Part shown: piece by piece, positions 16,870 to 25,789 of the stretch
How positions within the stretch are numbered: the stretch's first letter is position 1
Layout of the letters: each line of letters starts with the position of its first letter
Origin: JAUIET01 sp045106985
GTDB taxonomy: Bacteria > Pseudomonadota > Gammaproteobacteria > Pseudomonadales > JAUIET01
Length of the DNA stretch: 64,000 bases
Direction of reading: 5' to 3'
NCBI GenBank assembly: GCA_045106985.1
Contig: JBGCFQ010000004.1
Location: 33,115-97,114 of the forward strand
The notes under the pieces: model-generated
Databases searched by the model: none
The model's input: only the letters and a program-made list of their open reading frames with translations
Told to the model about the DNA's origin: nothing
Translations under genes and position numbers: made by a program

Positions 16870-17495
16870 CCGTAAACCACCATTGTCTTGCCCTTAACGT
16901 GCACCAGTCCTTGTTCTTCAAGGCTCTTCAGTACTCGACCCACCATCTCGCGCGAACAACCAACAATTCGGCCAATCTCCTGGCGAGTGATCTTGATCTG
17001 CATACCATCTGGATGAGTCATAGCATCCGGCTCTTTACTCAGGTCTAGCAAGGCTCTCGCCACCCGACCGGTAACATCCAAAAAGGCTAAGTCACCTACT
17101 TTACGTGTTGTGTTACGCAAGCGGTTAGCCATCTGTTTGCCAATGGCCTTAATAAACTGCGGTTCACGATCAGAAATTTCAGTGAACTTCTGATAACTGA
17201 TTTCAGCAACCTCACATTCGGTTTTAGCTCGAACCCAGGCACTACGCGCACCCTCGATATCGAACAAACCCATTTCGCCGAAAAAGTCGCCATCGTTCAA
17301 ATAAGCGACAATCATTTCGCGGCCTTCGTCATCTTCGATAACAACGGTCACAGAGCCCTTGATTACGTAGTACAAGGAATCGCAATCATCACCTGCGTAA
17401 ATAAGCGTGCTTTTGGCAGGATAGCGGCGTCGATGGCAATGAGCGAGAAATTGTTCCACACGGTCAATATGCGGAGTAAGAGCTACTTGCGTCAC
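16860..17495 (-). CDS. crp: cAMP receptor protein (CRP/Vfr type)
   Basis: 211 residues. The cyclic-nucleotide-binding domain (about residues 20-125) contains GDFFGEMGLFD and the Arg-Ser pair in GARSAWVRA that contacts cAMP phosphate. The long C-helix is followed by a winged HTH with TRQEIGRIVGCSREMVGRVL (recognition-helix residues R-E-x-x-G-R), as in CRP and Vfr, so it should bind TGTGA half-sites. The start is GTG 17495 with AGG upstream. The YhfA/OsmC neighbour matches the Pseudomonas vfr locus. A perfect-core site lies before prkA. Confidence 0.95.
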   Translation of the reverse strand: MTQVALTPHIDRVEQFLAHCHRRRYPAKSTLIYAGDDCDSLYYVIKGSVTVVIEDDEGREMIVAYLNDGDFFGEMGLFDIEGARSAWVRAKTECEVAEISYQKFTEISDREPQFIKAIGKQMANRLRNTTRKVGDLAFLDVTGRVARALLDLSKEPDAMTHPDGMQIKITRQEIGRIVGCSREMVGRVLKSLEEQGLVHVKGKTMVVYGTR

Positions 17496-17584
17496 TATAA
17501 ATACCTACTCAAAAAGTAATCAATCTTCTGTAAGATTAGTGTATGGATTTACATTTACCAGCCAGAACCGACCGCTCATCATTG

Positions 17585-17612
17585 AGTGACCTAATTAAGA
17601 CAGATGGTCACT
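17585..17612. promoter_or_regulatory. Inverted repeat in the crp/yhfA divergent region
   Basis: AGTGACC and GGTCACT form a perfect 7-base inverted repeat separated by 14 bases, midway between the divergent crp and yhfA-like genes. The spacing does not fit CRP (half-sites with 6 bases between), so the binding protein is unknown. It could equally be chance. Confidence 0.3.
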
Positions 17613-17711
17613 GAAATCGCTGGTGTTCGAGTCATTTTCGGCAGTGTGGTAAGCTCCGCAGCCATTTAATAATCAACTTTCGCATTTTCAGTTTCAATTC
17701 AGGAGCACACC

Positions 17712-18131
17712 ATGGAAGCAAAGATCGAATGGAAAGGTGATGTCCAGTTCGAAGCAACATCAGGCACAGGCCACACTACAATTTTAGATGGCCCAGAAGA
17801 CACAGGTGGCACGAACGCGGGCGCACGACCAATGGAGCTGATATTGATGGGATTAGGAGGTTGCGCCAGCTATGACGTAGTAACCATTCTCAAAAAGAGC
17901 CGCCAGCAGGTCACTGGTTGCGTGACCGAATTGAAGGCTGAGCGCGCCGATGCCGTGCCTGCCGTGTTTACCAAGATTCACCTGGAATTTGTGGTTTCGG
18001 GTGACAAACTCAAAGACAGCGTTGTCAAAAGAGCCGTTGACCTTTCTGCCGAAAAATATTGTTCAGCGTCGATTATGCTTACCGCCGCAGGCGTTGACGT
18101 TAGCCACAGCTATCGCATCGAAGAAAAATAG
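17712..18131 (+). CDS. OsmC/YhfA family protein
   Basis: 139 residues with the OsmC fold. The two conserved cysteines are present, in MGLGGCASYDVV (near residue 55) and KYCSASIML (near residue 117). The family includes Ohr/OsmC thiol peroxidases, while the YhfA subgroup, usually adjacent to crp in gammaproteobacteria, has no settled function. An AGGAG ribosome site lies 7 bases before ATG 17712. Length is typical of YhfA. It diverges from crp across 216 bases. Confidence 0.88.
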   Translation: MEAKIEWKGDVQFEATSGTGHTTILDGPEDTGGTNAGARPMELILMGLGGCASYDVVTILKKSRQQVTGCVTELKAERADAVPAVFTKIHLEFVVSGDKLKDSVVKRAVDLSAEKYCSASIMLTAAGVDVSHSYRIEEK

Positions 18132-18160
18132 AGCGTAAATAAGATAGGGGGAAGCGGGAT

Positions 18161-19561
18161 TTATTGCTCGCAACTCCGCTCTGCAATTGGCGTATTGAGT
18201 ATATCTTCTAGCAAGATTGGCCTATCCGTCATAATCGCATCAACGCCCAAATCTATCATTCTTAGCATTTCCTCACAGGTATTCACAGTCCAAACTTGGA
18301 CGGCAAGATTCACCGCGTGAGCATCACTGATGAAATCAGGAGTGACAACTTCCAAGAAAAAGTCTTCCGGTATTTGGCTAATCTGGCTGGTATCTGGTGG
18401 CACCTGGAAAGCAACGTGCTCTGGCACTGGCGGCATCGCAGCGGGGCCGAGAGCGCCAAGCACTATTGCCGTGCCTTGGTCCAATGGAACCGAGGTATGC
18501 ACGCAAGGAGATACCGCTTTGAAATTGTTCGCCGCCTCATCTACAAATGAAGCTGCAATAAGATCATTGAATCTACCATAGCGCTGAAGCAGGGTAGCAA
18601 TCTGCAACTCGTAGTCACCATCGCCATCCAGATCGGGCTTAAGCTCAACATTAATTAGGTTGGCCGAAAAACGCTGTAAGGCCTGTTCTAGCGTAGGGAT
18701 ACGAAAGTCTTCAGCGCTGTATCCTGCAGGAGGCGGTTTGTCGCCGGTCGCAATACCACGAAAGATATAGTCTGCTGCGGGCCTATCATGCGGCGTTCCC
18801 ACGCCAGGAACGAACCAATAAGCCGCATCAAGTGACTGTAACTCGGCCAGGCTGAGATCTACGACGTTACCGGTGCCATTGGTAGTTCTATCTACATCAA
18901 GATCGTGCAATATAACTAACTCGTTATCAGCCGCTTGATAGACATCCATCTCAAGCACGTCGGCACCCGCAAGCGCTACTTCGGCGTAGGCGTAGAGCGT
19001 ATTCTCGGGAAAGTCGATAACGCCACCACGATGCGCATAGTTGAGTGGATCGCCATCGATGACACGCCAGCGATTGGGCTGCGCTTTGACGTAGGGCGAG
19101 TTACAGCTACTATCGTCGTTAGCAATGGTGCCGATTATCTCAGTGGCAGTGGGGATGGCATTCGCCGTAGTTTGAATTTGCAATCGAAACGACTCCGCCG
19201 GTTCTTCGTCTGCATCGCCAAGCAAATCAATATCGATGGATGCTTGCATTGAGCCTGCAGGGATAATCACTTCCCCATTTGCAGCAAAGTAATCAGCGCC
19301 TTCTGTCGCCGAGCCATCCATAGTTTGATACTGAATGCTGACATCAGTGTTTTGTGGTTCGGTGATCGTCACCTTGAAAGACAGCGTGTTCATTTCTCCC
19401 GCTGCTCCCTCTGGGGAAGCTGTGGGATAGATCGTTAAGGAGGACGGCGGAAGTTGCAGCGTCTCCTCAAATAGGAGGCCTTCGCCACCGCTTGAGCACG
19501 CCTGAAGTAGCAGGCAAGCTGCTAAAAAGGTAGTGATTTTAATGCCTGACATTTTGAACAT
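18161..19561 (-). CDS. Lipoprotein with Calx-beta domain and glycerophosphodiester phosphodiesterase domain
   Basis: 466 residues. A lipoprotein signal ends with the lipobox LLLQAC at Cys22, followed by Ser-Ser-Gly-Gly. Residues about 40-150 form a Calx-beta-like domain (DGSATEGADYFAANGEVIIP, then GDADEEPAESF and GTIANDD). The rest is a GDPD TIM barrel: YAHRGGVIDFPENT with catalytic His/Arg, EMDVYQ metal ligands, VILHDLDVDRTTNGTG with the second His, ELKPD, and MTDRP near the end. It would release glycerol 3-phosphate from glycerophosphodiesters at the cell envelope. Fusion of an adhesion-type calcium domain to a GDPD is unusual. The alternative start is Met4. Confidence 0.88.
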   Translation of the reverse strand: MFKMSGIKITTFLAACLLLQACSSGGEGLLFEETLQLPPSSLTIYPTASPEGAAGEMNTLSFKVTITEPQNTDVSIQYQTMDGSATEGADYFAANGEVIIPAGSMQASIDIDLLGDADEEPAESFRLQIQTTANAIPTATEIIGTIANDDSSCNSPYVKAQPNRWRVIDGDPLNYAHRGGVIDFPENTLYAYAEVALAGADVLEMDVYQAADNELVILHDLDVDRTTNGTGNVVDLSLAELQSLDAAYWFVPGVGTPHDRPAADYIFRGIATGDKPPPAGYSAEDFRIPTLEQALQRFSANLINVELKPDLDGDGDYELQIATLLQRYGRFNDLIAASFVDEAANNFKAVSPCVHTSVPLDQGTAIVLGALGPAAMPPVPEHVAFQVPPDTSQISQIPEDFFLEVVTPDFISDAHAVNLAVQVWTVNTCEEMLRMIDLGVDAIMTDRPILLEDILNTPIAERSCEQ

Positions 19562-19659
19562 AAGAAGCGATCAACAGAGCCTGTTTAGAACGCTAGATTA
19601 CACCAGGTTTGTCCATTCGCAGATGAATTTTGGCACAGCTTGTAGCGACTCTGGACGCC

Positions 19660-20679
19660 TTATTCCCCAAAGCCATCCATCACTGCTAGCCGACCAATCA
19701 GCTCTTCCATACGAGTGCTATAACCCCATTCGTTGTCATACCAGCTGACAATCTTAACCAAGTTTCCACCCATCACCTGAGTAAGCTCAGCGTCGAAGAT
19801 ACTGGAATGAGAGTTGCCAATAACATCGCTGGAAACGATAGGGTCTGTACAATAACTAAGGATGCCCTTGAGTGATGTTTCTGAGGCAAGCTTTAACGCA
19901 GCATTCACCTCCTCTACCGTGACGTTACGCTCCAATTCTATAGTCATGTCTACGATGCTACCATCCGAGACAGGCACTCGCATCGCCAGACCATCCAGCT
20001 TTCCTGCTAACTCTGGCAATACAATACCAATAGCCTTGGCAGCTCCAGTAGATGTTGGCACAATATTTGTTGCTGCACTTCTTGAACGTCGCGGATCGGG
20101 GTGCGGGGCGTCAATTAAGCGCTGATCAGAGGTATAGGCATGCACAGTGGTTAACAGGCCACGCTTAATACCGAATTGTTCGTGCATTACCTTCGCCAAC
20201 GGTGCCGCGCAGTTTGTGGTGCAACTGGCATTACTAATAATTTTTGAGTCCGCAGTTACTACATGGTCGTTCACACCTGTCACTAGAGTGGCAGCCAAAG
20301 GCTCTTTAGGTGGCACCGTTAACAACACTCGTTTTGCACCGCTATCAAGATGCCATTGCAACTGCTCCAGCATTCGAAACTTTCCCGTGCTCTCCACAAC
20401 ATAGTCAACGCCAAGATCCGCCCACGGCAGCTTTGCTGGGTCACGTTCCGATAAAACGGTAAACGCGTCGCCGTCAATTGTTAAGGTATTATCATTTACA
20501 TCAACGTCGCCTTGGTACACTCCATGAATGCTATCGAACTTAAAGGCATAGGCAAGTTGATCCGCGCTGGCAAGGTCGTTCACGGCAACCACATCATAGT
20601 GCTTACGTAATTTGGCTATGCGAGTGACAGTGCGGCCAATCCGACCAAAACCATTAATCGCAATTCGAGGCTTTGTCAT
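19660..20679 (-). CDS. gap: Type I glyceraldehyde-3-phosphate dehydrogenase
   Basis: 339 residues. The NAD-binding N-terminus is INGFGRIGRTV with Asp in VAVNDLAS. The catalytic Cys is in SNASCTTNCAAP (near residue 153) and the catalytic His in TVHAYTSDQ. Residues for Pi and substrate lie in STGAAKAIG, and the C-terminal SWYDNEWGYS is typical. Erythrose-4-phosphate dehydrogenase (Epd) shares these motifs; the usual epd-pgk neighbours are absent, so gap is the more neutral call. Asp at the adenosine-ribose position favours NAD over NADP. Confidence 0.88.
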   Translation of the reverse strand: MTKPRIAINGFGRIGRTVTRIAKLRKHYDVVAVNDLASADQLAYAFKFDSIHGVYQGDVDVNDNTLTIDGDAFTVLSERDPAKLPWADLGVDYVVESTGKFRMLEQLQWHLDSGAKRVLLTVPPKEPLAATLVTGVNDHVVTADSKIISNASCTTNCAAPLAKVMHEQFGIKRGLLTTVHAYTSDQRLIDAPHPDPRRSRSAATNIVPTSTGAAKAIGIVLPELAGKLDGLAMRVPVSDGSIVDMTIELERNVTVEEVNAALKLASETSLKGILSYCTDPIVSSDVIGNSHSSIFDAELTQVMGGNLVKIVSWYDNEWGYSTRMEELIGRLAVMDGFGE

Positions 20680-20786
20680 GTTCTTACTCCGTGTTTCCTA
20701 TAGACCTTAACGCATACCCTATCAGAGTTTGCCATCTTCAGCTAAGAACAACAGGGCAGGAAGAGTAAGATGAGGCACTACAGTTA

Positions 20787-21899
20787 TTAGGCTTTGCGAA
20801 ATGAACGCAAAAAACTCCGCAGCCCCAAACCGGCTAACAGCATGATTCCGCACCCTACCAAACTGAGCGCCATTCGATAGCCAATATTTCCTACTCTGCC
20901 GGTATGCAGAGGCAACATCAACTTGTAAAGTTTTTCAATTGCATCAAGATCAGCTGAATCTAATCGTTTTATTATTTGACCTGTAGCGCCATCAACAGTG
21001 ACATTATTCCAGCCATTCTGATGAAACTCATCGAGCCTCTGCAGCCCAATGGTGAACACACCATCATCCTGCGGCGAAACACTAACAGAACGAATACGCG
21101 AACCATCAAAGTGCGTTTGCGCCACAGCAATTGCATGGGTAGCGTCAGCTAGCTCCTTAGGCCGATATTCTTGCCGTGCTGTTGTTGCGTCTTGGGGTTC
21201 TGATGTTATTGACTCTGCGTCTTGCAATGACGTTGCCCGACTCATTGAAGACCCTAACAAAACCTCTTGCGCCTGTTGCGGAAAAACAAGAATGACGCCA
21301 CTTGCTAAAACACAGGCAAGCGGCAAGCACAATACAACGCCCATATTTCGATGGGTCATGCGCATTTCGCGCCGGGCCTGCCACGCTCCGCGCATCCACA
21401 ACCTTGGACGGAACGCTTTTCGCGAAGGCCACCAAGCGACTACGCCGAATGGCACCAGCACCAACATAAACATTGCCGAAAACCCGACAATCCAAAGCCC
21501 GGGTGTATCCAGCAAGAGCCGGTGGTGAAAGTCGTACAGCAGCTCTTCAAAACGCTCTCCGGCTTGCCACTCGGCGAGCAGTTTTCCTTCACTGCTCAAA
21601 TACGCATATCGGCTGTCTCTCAAAAAAACTTTGTGCAAACGCAGGTTCTGATGATTAAAAGCAGTTAGAAGCACATTCTGCGCACCGAAATTCGACCACG
21701 CAGCGTGATGAATTTCCGCGGCCTCTGCGGGCGCCAATTCGAACTCGCCTCGCACCTGTGGAATGGTTAACCATAGGTATTCGCGTTTCCACACCAAGGC
21801 CGTGCCAGTCACACTAACCAATATCAGAACGATGGCTAATAAGGCCCCACCCCAAGCATGTACATTTCTAGCGAATTGATAAGGCGTACGACACGACAT
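20787..21899 (-). CDS. PepSY-associated TM domain protein
   Basis: 370 residues. Transmembrane segments lie at about residues 15-35 (ALLAIVLILVSVTGTALVW), 137-157 (IVGFSAMFMLVLVPFGVVAWW), 188-208 (VVLCLPLACVLASGVILVF) and 340-362. The first helix is preceded by RNVHAWGG, and conserved His residues are in YDFHHRLLL and MTHRNMG, as in heme/iron-reductase-like PepSY_TM proteins. The family is often linked to siderophore or ferric uptake and may reduce periplasmic metals, but no TonB receptor is adjacent here, so the function is only inferred from the family. Confidence 0.85.
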   Translation of the reverse strand: MSCRTPYQFARNVHAWGGALLAIVLILVSVTGTALVWKREYLWLTIPQVRGEFELAPAEAAEIHHAAWSNFGAQNVLLTAFNHQNLRLHKVFLRDSRYAYLSSEGKLLAEWQAGERFEELLYDFHHRLLLDTPGLWIVGFSAMFMLVLVPFGVVAWWPSRKAFRPRLWMRGAWQARREMRMTHRNMGVVLCLPLACVLASGVILVFPQQAQEVLLGSSMSRATSLQDAESITSEPQDATTARQEYRPKELADATHAIAVAQTHFDGSRIRSVSVSPQDDGVFTIGLQRLDEFHQNGWNNVTVDGATGQIIKRLDSADLDAIEKLYKLMLPLHTGRVGNIGYRMALSLVGCGIMLLAGLGLRSFLRSFRKA

Positions 21900-22074
21900 T
21901 TATGAACTGCACTTTCTCAAAATTCTATTGTAACCCAATGACCAGTGACACCCTGCTGGTAAAACACGGCTTGCCACAATTCGCCTTTATTCAGCACTAT
22001 TAGCTATAAGTTGGCCCGCTTATCGCCACATAACATAGGCATGCTACGCCACTTATTTACTAACAGGATTCGAC

Positions 22075-23457
22075 ATGAACCGCTCACTATTCATCAAGTT
22101 TGCCAGCATTGCAGGTATTGCATTATTGATTTTGATTCCCCTGGGCATGATTGAATCCAAAATTAGTGAGCGGTCGCACCTGAGGGCTTCAGCCGAAGCT
22201 TCCGTAGCGGCCAGCTGGACAGGATCTCAGGTGGTTTCAGGACCAATGATAGCGATTGACTATGAACAGCAGCACAGTGTTCAGGGAATTGATGACAACG
22301 GTTTTCGTTTCGAAAAACACGACGAGCTAATTAAGAAAACAGTCTACATCTCTCCTGTAGAAACAAAGCTCAACGCTGACATGAAGACTGACGTTAGAAA
22401 GCGCGGCATTTATCCGCTAACAGTTTTCACGAGCTCAATACATTACACGGGCCATTTTAATAACAGCGATATCGGCAGCGCCAAACAACAGCTAACTAAA
22501 AATAAAAGTGTTATTTCTATAAAGGAGCCCAGAATAGTCTGGCACATCAGCGACCCCCGAGGACTCAATAGCGTATCAGAGCTTCAGCTCAATCAATCCC
22601 AATATCGCCTGCTTCCAGGTTCGCTAGATTCACGCGACCCGAGCGGATTACACCTACCATTAACTACCCTGCTACTTGACGATCAGCAACAATTGGAGTT
22701 TGACCTCAGCTTGGAGCTGCGAGGCATGAACAGTTTGAATTTCATACCTGCCGGTAAGCAGACAGACCTGCAGCTACAGGCTGACTGGCCGCACCCAAAA
22801 TTTATCGGGGCGTTCTTACCCGCTTCGAGCGACATATCAAAAAATAACTTCACTGCTAGCTGGCATGTTAATGAGTATGCCTCGGTTCCTAATACGCCAG
22901 AACGCGTTTGTGATTCGGCTTTTTGTGACCACCATGCTGCTATGGCTTTTGGTGTTGAACTGGTTAATCCAGTCGACATTTACCTTCAGTCAGAACGCGC
23001 AATAAAATATGGGTTTCTTTTCGTAGCTCTCATTTTCATAGGGTTTATTGTATTCGAATTGCTTAAAAAGCTACCGGTCCACCCAGTACAGTATGCACTA
23101 GTCGGTTTTTCCATTGCAGTGTTTTTCCTACTATTAATAGCGCTTTCAGAGCACATTAACTTCGCTATTGCCTATTCTGTTGCCACGCTGGCAAGTGTTG
23201 CAATTGTAAGCCTCTACTTACGCAGTGTGTTGCGTGGTTGGCCAAACGCTGCTGGTTTTGGCACCACTCTGTCGCTGCTGTACGGCCTGCTCTTTATTAT
23301 CATCCAATCGGAAGACTATGCCCTGCTCATGGGAGCGTCGCTGTGCTTTTTAGTGCTTGGAGCGGTGATGCTAGTGACTCGCCATATAGATTGGTATGAG
23401 ATAGGCCACAAACCCAACAACGCTGGCAGTCCCGCTCCAATTCGCGACGGCCAATGA
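22075..23457 (+). CDS. creD: CreD family inner membrane protein
   Basis: 460 residues, close in length to E. coli CreD (450). An N-terminal TM helix (FASIAGIALLILIPLGMI) precedes a large periplasmic domain ending near TPERVCDSAFCD. Five or six TM helices follow, with the family motifs QSERAIKYGFLF, HPVQYALVGFS, LALSEH-like IALSEHINFAIAY and TRHIDWYE. CreD is regulated by CreBC in enterobacteria and affects envelope integrity and beta-lactam response; no creBC is adjacent here. Two Cys in the periplasmic part (VCDSAFCDHH) could form a disulfide. Confidence 0.92.
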   Translation: MNRSLFIKFASIAGIALLILIPLGMIESKISERSHLRASAEASVAASWTGSQVVSGPMIAIDYEQQHSVQGIDDNGFRFEKHDELIKKTVYISPVETKLNADMKTDVRKRGIYPLTVFTSSIHYTGHFNNSDIGSAKQQLTKNKSVISIKEPRIVWHISDPRGLNSVSELQLNQSQYRLLPGSLDSRDPSGLHLPLTTLLLDDQQQLEFDLSLELRGMNSLNFIPAGKQTDLQLQADWPHPKFIGAFLPASSDISKNNFTASWHVNEYASVPNTPERVCDSAFCDHHAAMAFGVELVNPVDIYLQSERAIKYGFLFVALIFIGFIVFELLKKLPVHPVQYALVGFSIAVFFLLLIALSEHINFAIAYSVATLASVAIVSLYLRSVLRGWPNAAGFGTTLSLLYGLLFIIIQSEDYALLMGASLCFLVLGAVMLVTRHIDWYEIGHKPNNAGSPAPIRDGQ

Positions 23458-23502
23458 TGACCACGGTCGAGAATAAGTCAGACCACCCCCGTCAGATCGT
23501 CA

Positions 23503-23531
23503 TTGACACAGTGAGGGACTGTGATTAAAGT
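23503..23531 (+). promoter_or_regulatory. Sigma70-type promoter for the B12 gene cluster
   Basis: TTGACA (23503-23508, perfect -35), a 17-base spacer and TAAAGT (23526-23531, 4 of 6 to -10 consensus). The predicted start near 23538 lies just before the riboswitch, so the aptamer would be at the very 5' end of the message. Confidence 0.7.
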
Positions 23532-23542
23532 GGCGCCCGAGC

Positions 23543-23667
23543 GTTTAGGTGCCTGCTTGAATTTTGTTCAGCAGGGTAAACGGGAAGTGTGGAGAGAAAC
23601 CACCGCTGCCCCCGCAACGGTAAGTGAATCACTCATTTGAGTGCGTCATCAGCCCGACACCGGCCTT
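23543..23667 (+). promoter_or_regulatory. Cobalamin riboswitch
   Basis: The conserved core elements appear in order: TTTAGGTGCC (23544-23553), a GCAGGGTAAACGGGAA segment, the B12 box region GCTGCCCCCGCAACGG-TAAG (23606-23625), and the closing AGCCCGACACCGGCC (23651-23665). This is the aptamer for adenosylcobalamin or related corrinoids. It lies 200 bases before btuB and would repress uptake and salvage genes when B12 is plentiful. Confidence 0.95.
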
Positions 23668-23873
23668 AGCCTCAACTTAAGTTGGTTTCAGCCCAAAAGC
23701 TGTAATCCAATTTTGCAACTTAACGATGTAGCGGAGGGCTTCATCACTGGCTGCTTGCTGGGCGCTGTTCAAGTGCCTATTCCTCGCTCCTAGACTCCTC
23801 CATTGCTCGCGATACCTAACTCGCCAACCAATGTGTTATTGCGGTTGGCTCGTACTGTTTAGAGGACGCTAGT
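23668..23873 (+). promoter_or_regulatory. btuB leader, probable riboswitch expression platform
   Basis: CAACTTAA occurs at 23673-23680 and again at 23716-23723; both can pair with TTAAGTTG at 23677-23684, so the second copy could open a structure formed with the first. A 7-base-pair hairpin GCCAACC/GGTTGGC (23823-23829 with 23843-23849) ends 11 bases before the GAGG ribosome site of btuB. No T-run follows it, which points to translational rather than transcriptional control. No gene lies here. Confidence 0.5.
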
Positions 23874-25757
23874 ATGTTTACCAATACCCATTTAATGAGA
23901 GCAATGGCCGCTTGCTCAGTGGCAACAAGTTTAACGGTTTCGGCTCAAATCGCCGCTCAAGAAACCTCAATGGAAACCACCGTTGTAACAGCCACACGCA
24001 CGGAGCAAGATTTTTCATCGGTGCTTGCGGCTGTCTCAGTGTTTGACCGCAACGATATCGAACGCATACAGGCCATCGATATCTTCGACTTGTTGTCTCG
24101 CGCAGCCGGAGTCTCACTTCTGCGAACAGGTGGCCGCGGAAGCGCTACGTCATTATTATTGCGAGGAAATCAGAGCGATCACTCACTGTTTCTAATCGAT
24201 GGCGTCCGCATTGGCAGCGCCACCTTGGGCAGCGCAGCACTTTCAGCGATAAGCCTGTCGAATGTTGAACGCATCGAAATAATACGCGGCCCGAAATCAG
24301 CGCTGTGGGGTGCGGATGCCATAGGAGGGGTGGTAAACATAATTACCCGAAGAGGTAGGGAAGGCCGAGAACTCGCAATAAAGAGTTCGTTTGGAAGCAA
24401 CAATACCAGTCAAAACACGGTATTTGCATCGCTTAATGGTGACAGTGTCGGTTTCGATGTAACCGCCAATATGTTCCATACCGATGGTATCGATAACACC
24501 GAGTCAAAAGCTGGCGCATCGGCGGATAAAGACGCCTTTCGCAACAACTCTCTTGCATTGAATTATCGGCAAACGTTCAATGAAATGCTCAAGCTCAAGG
24601 TCAGCTACAACTATAACGATGGCGAGTCGGAATATGATAGCGCCTGTGGTGATAGGGTTACCTTCGCTCCGGTTGATTGCTTCATTTTCTCAACCAACAA
24701 AGTAGACGCCTTGTCAGCCAGGCTAGACTTCAATGCAAGCGACGTGTATACCACGGCGTTCATGTTAGGCCGAAGCCGCGACGAATCAAACAACCTCGCC
24801 GACAACGTTGACCTTAGTACTACCTTCAATGGCGGTTCTTTCGATACTGAAAAAACAGAAGCAACTTGGCTCAACGTTTTTTCGTTGGGAGCGCACGAAG
24901 TAAGCGCAGGGCTGGATTATCAAAAAGACGAGGTCACTGGCACCACAGAGTACGATGTATCTTCGCGCGACAACAAAGCCGCCTTCGTCCAATTGCAGTC
25001 TGACTTTGGTCGATTCGATACATTGATAGGAGCTCGCAACGATGACAATGAACAGTTTGGTAGCCATACCACGGCGTCAGTTCAAGTTGGTTTCGAACTC
25101 AATGATGAGCTTCGCTTGGTGGCCTCATACGCGGAGGGATTCAAGCCACCTACATTCAACGATTTGTACTTTCCTAACTTTGGCGACCCCACTTTCAATC
25201 CAGAAGAATCGCAAAGTGTTGAACTAACGCTAAAAGGTCTCTATAGCGGCGCAAGCTTCTATGTGTCAGCATTCCAAAATGATATAGAAAACCTGATTCA
25301 ATTTAACTCAAACACTTTTGAAACAGACCAAACAGCTGAAGCGCAAATAAGTGGTATTGAGTTTGAAGTAAGCACTGAGCTTTACGGTGTTGAAGTGGCA
25401 TTAAGTGGTGCCTATCTTGAACCCGAAAACAAAGCAAATGGCCTGCTTCTAAGGCGCAGGGCAGAAAAAACTGTGTCTCTTGATGTGGACCGCCGCTGGA
25501 GTAAATTTGGGCTGGGCATGTCGGTGCTTGCGGAAAGCGAACGTTTTGACGACCCAGGTAATTTCACCGCCCTTTCCGGCTATGGCCTAATCGATCTGAG
25601 GGCTTACTATCAAATCAATGAACAGTTCAAGATAGAGGCACGAGTGGATAATATTGCTGACAAGCAGTACACCACCGCCCTGGATTTTTCGTTGGGTAGA
25701 TATTTGTCGCTTGGCCGCGAAGCCTTTATCACATTTGTGTACACTCCCACTCGATAA
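23874..25757 (+). CDS. btuB: TonB-dependent vitamin B12 receptor BtuB
   Basis: 627 residues. A signal peptide ends near residue 28 (AQIAAQE). A TonB box-like METTVVTATR follows, then the plug domain (LLSRAAGVSLLRTGG, LLRGNQSDHSLFLIDGVRIG, IEIIRGPKSALWGADAIGGVVNI) and a beta-barrel ending in the aromatic-rich final strand AFITFVYTPTR. B12 specificity is inferred from the riboswitch directly upstream and the cob/btu genes downstream. An AGAGGA site precedes the ATG. Confidence 0.93.
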   Translation: MFTNTHLMRAMAACSVATSLTVSAQIAAQETSMETTVVTATRTEQDFSSVLAAVSVFDRNDIERIQAIDIFDLLSRAAGVSLLRTGGRGSATSLLLRGNQSDHSLFLIDGVRIGSATLGSAALSAISLSNVERIEIIRGPKSALWGADAIGGVVNIITRRGREGRELAIKSSFGSNNTSQNTVFASLNGDSVGFDVTANMFHTDGIDNTESKAGASADKDAFRNNSLALNYRQTFNEMLKLKVSYNYNDGESEYDSACGDRVTFAPVDCFIFSTNKVDALSARLDFNASDVYTTAFMLGRSRDESNNLADNVDLSTTFNGGSFDTEKTEATWLNVFSLGAHEVSAGLDYQKDEVTGTTEYDVSSRDNKAAFVQLQSDFGRFDTLIGARNDDNEQFGSHTTASVQVGFELNDELRLVASYAEGFKPPTFNDLYFPNFGDPTFNPEESQSVELTLKGLYSGASFYVSAFQNDIENLIQFNSNTFETDQTAEAQISGIEFEVSTELYGVEVALSGAYLEPENKANGLLLRRRAEKTVSLDVDRRWSKFGLGMSVLAESERFDDPGNFTALSGYGLIDLRAYYQINEQFKIEARVDNIADKQYTTALDFSLGRYLSLGREAFITFVYTPTR

Positions 25758-25789
25758 TTAAGCTTAAGCATCCGCTTTGGAGACCAATA

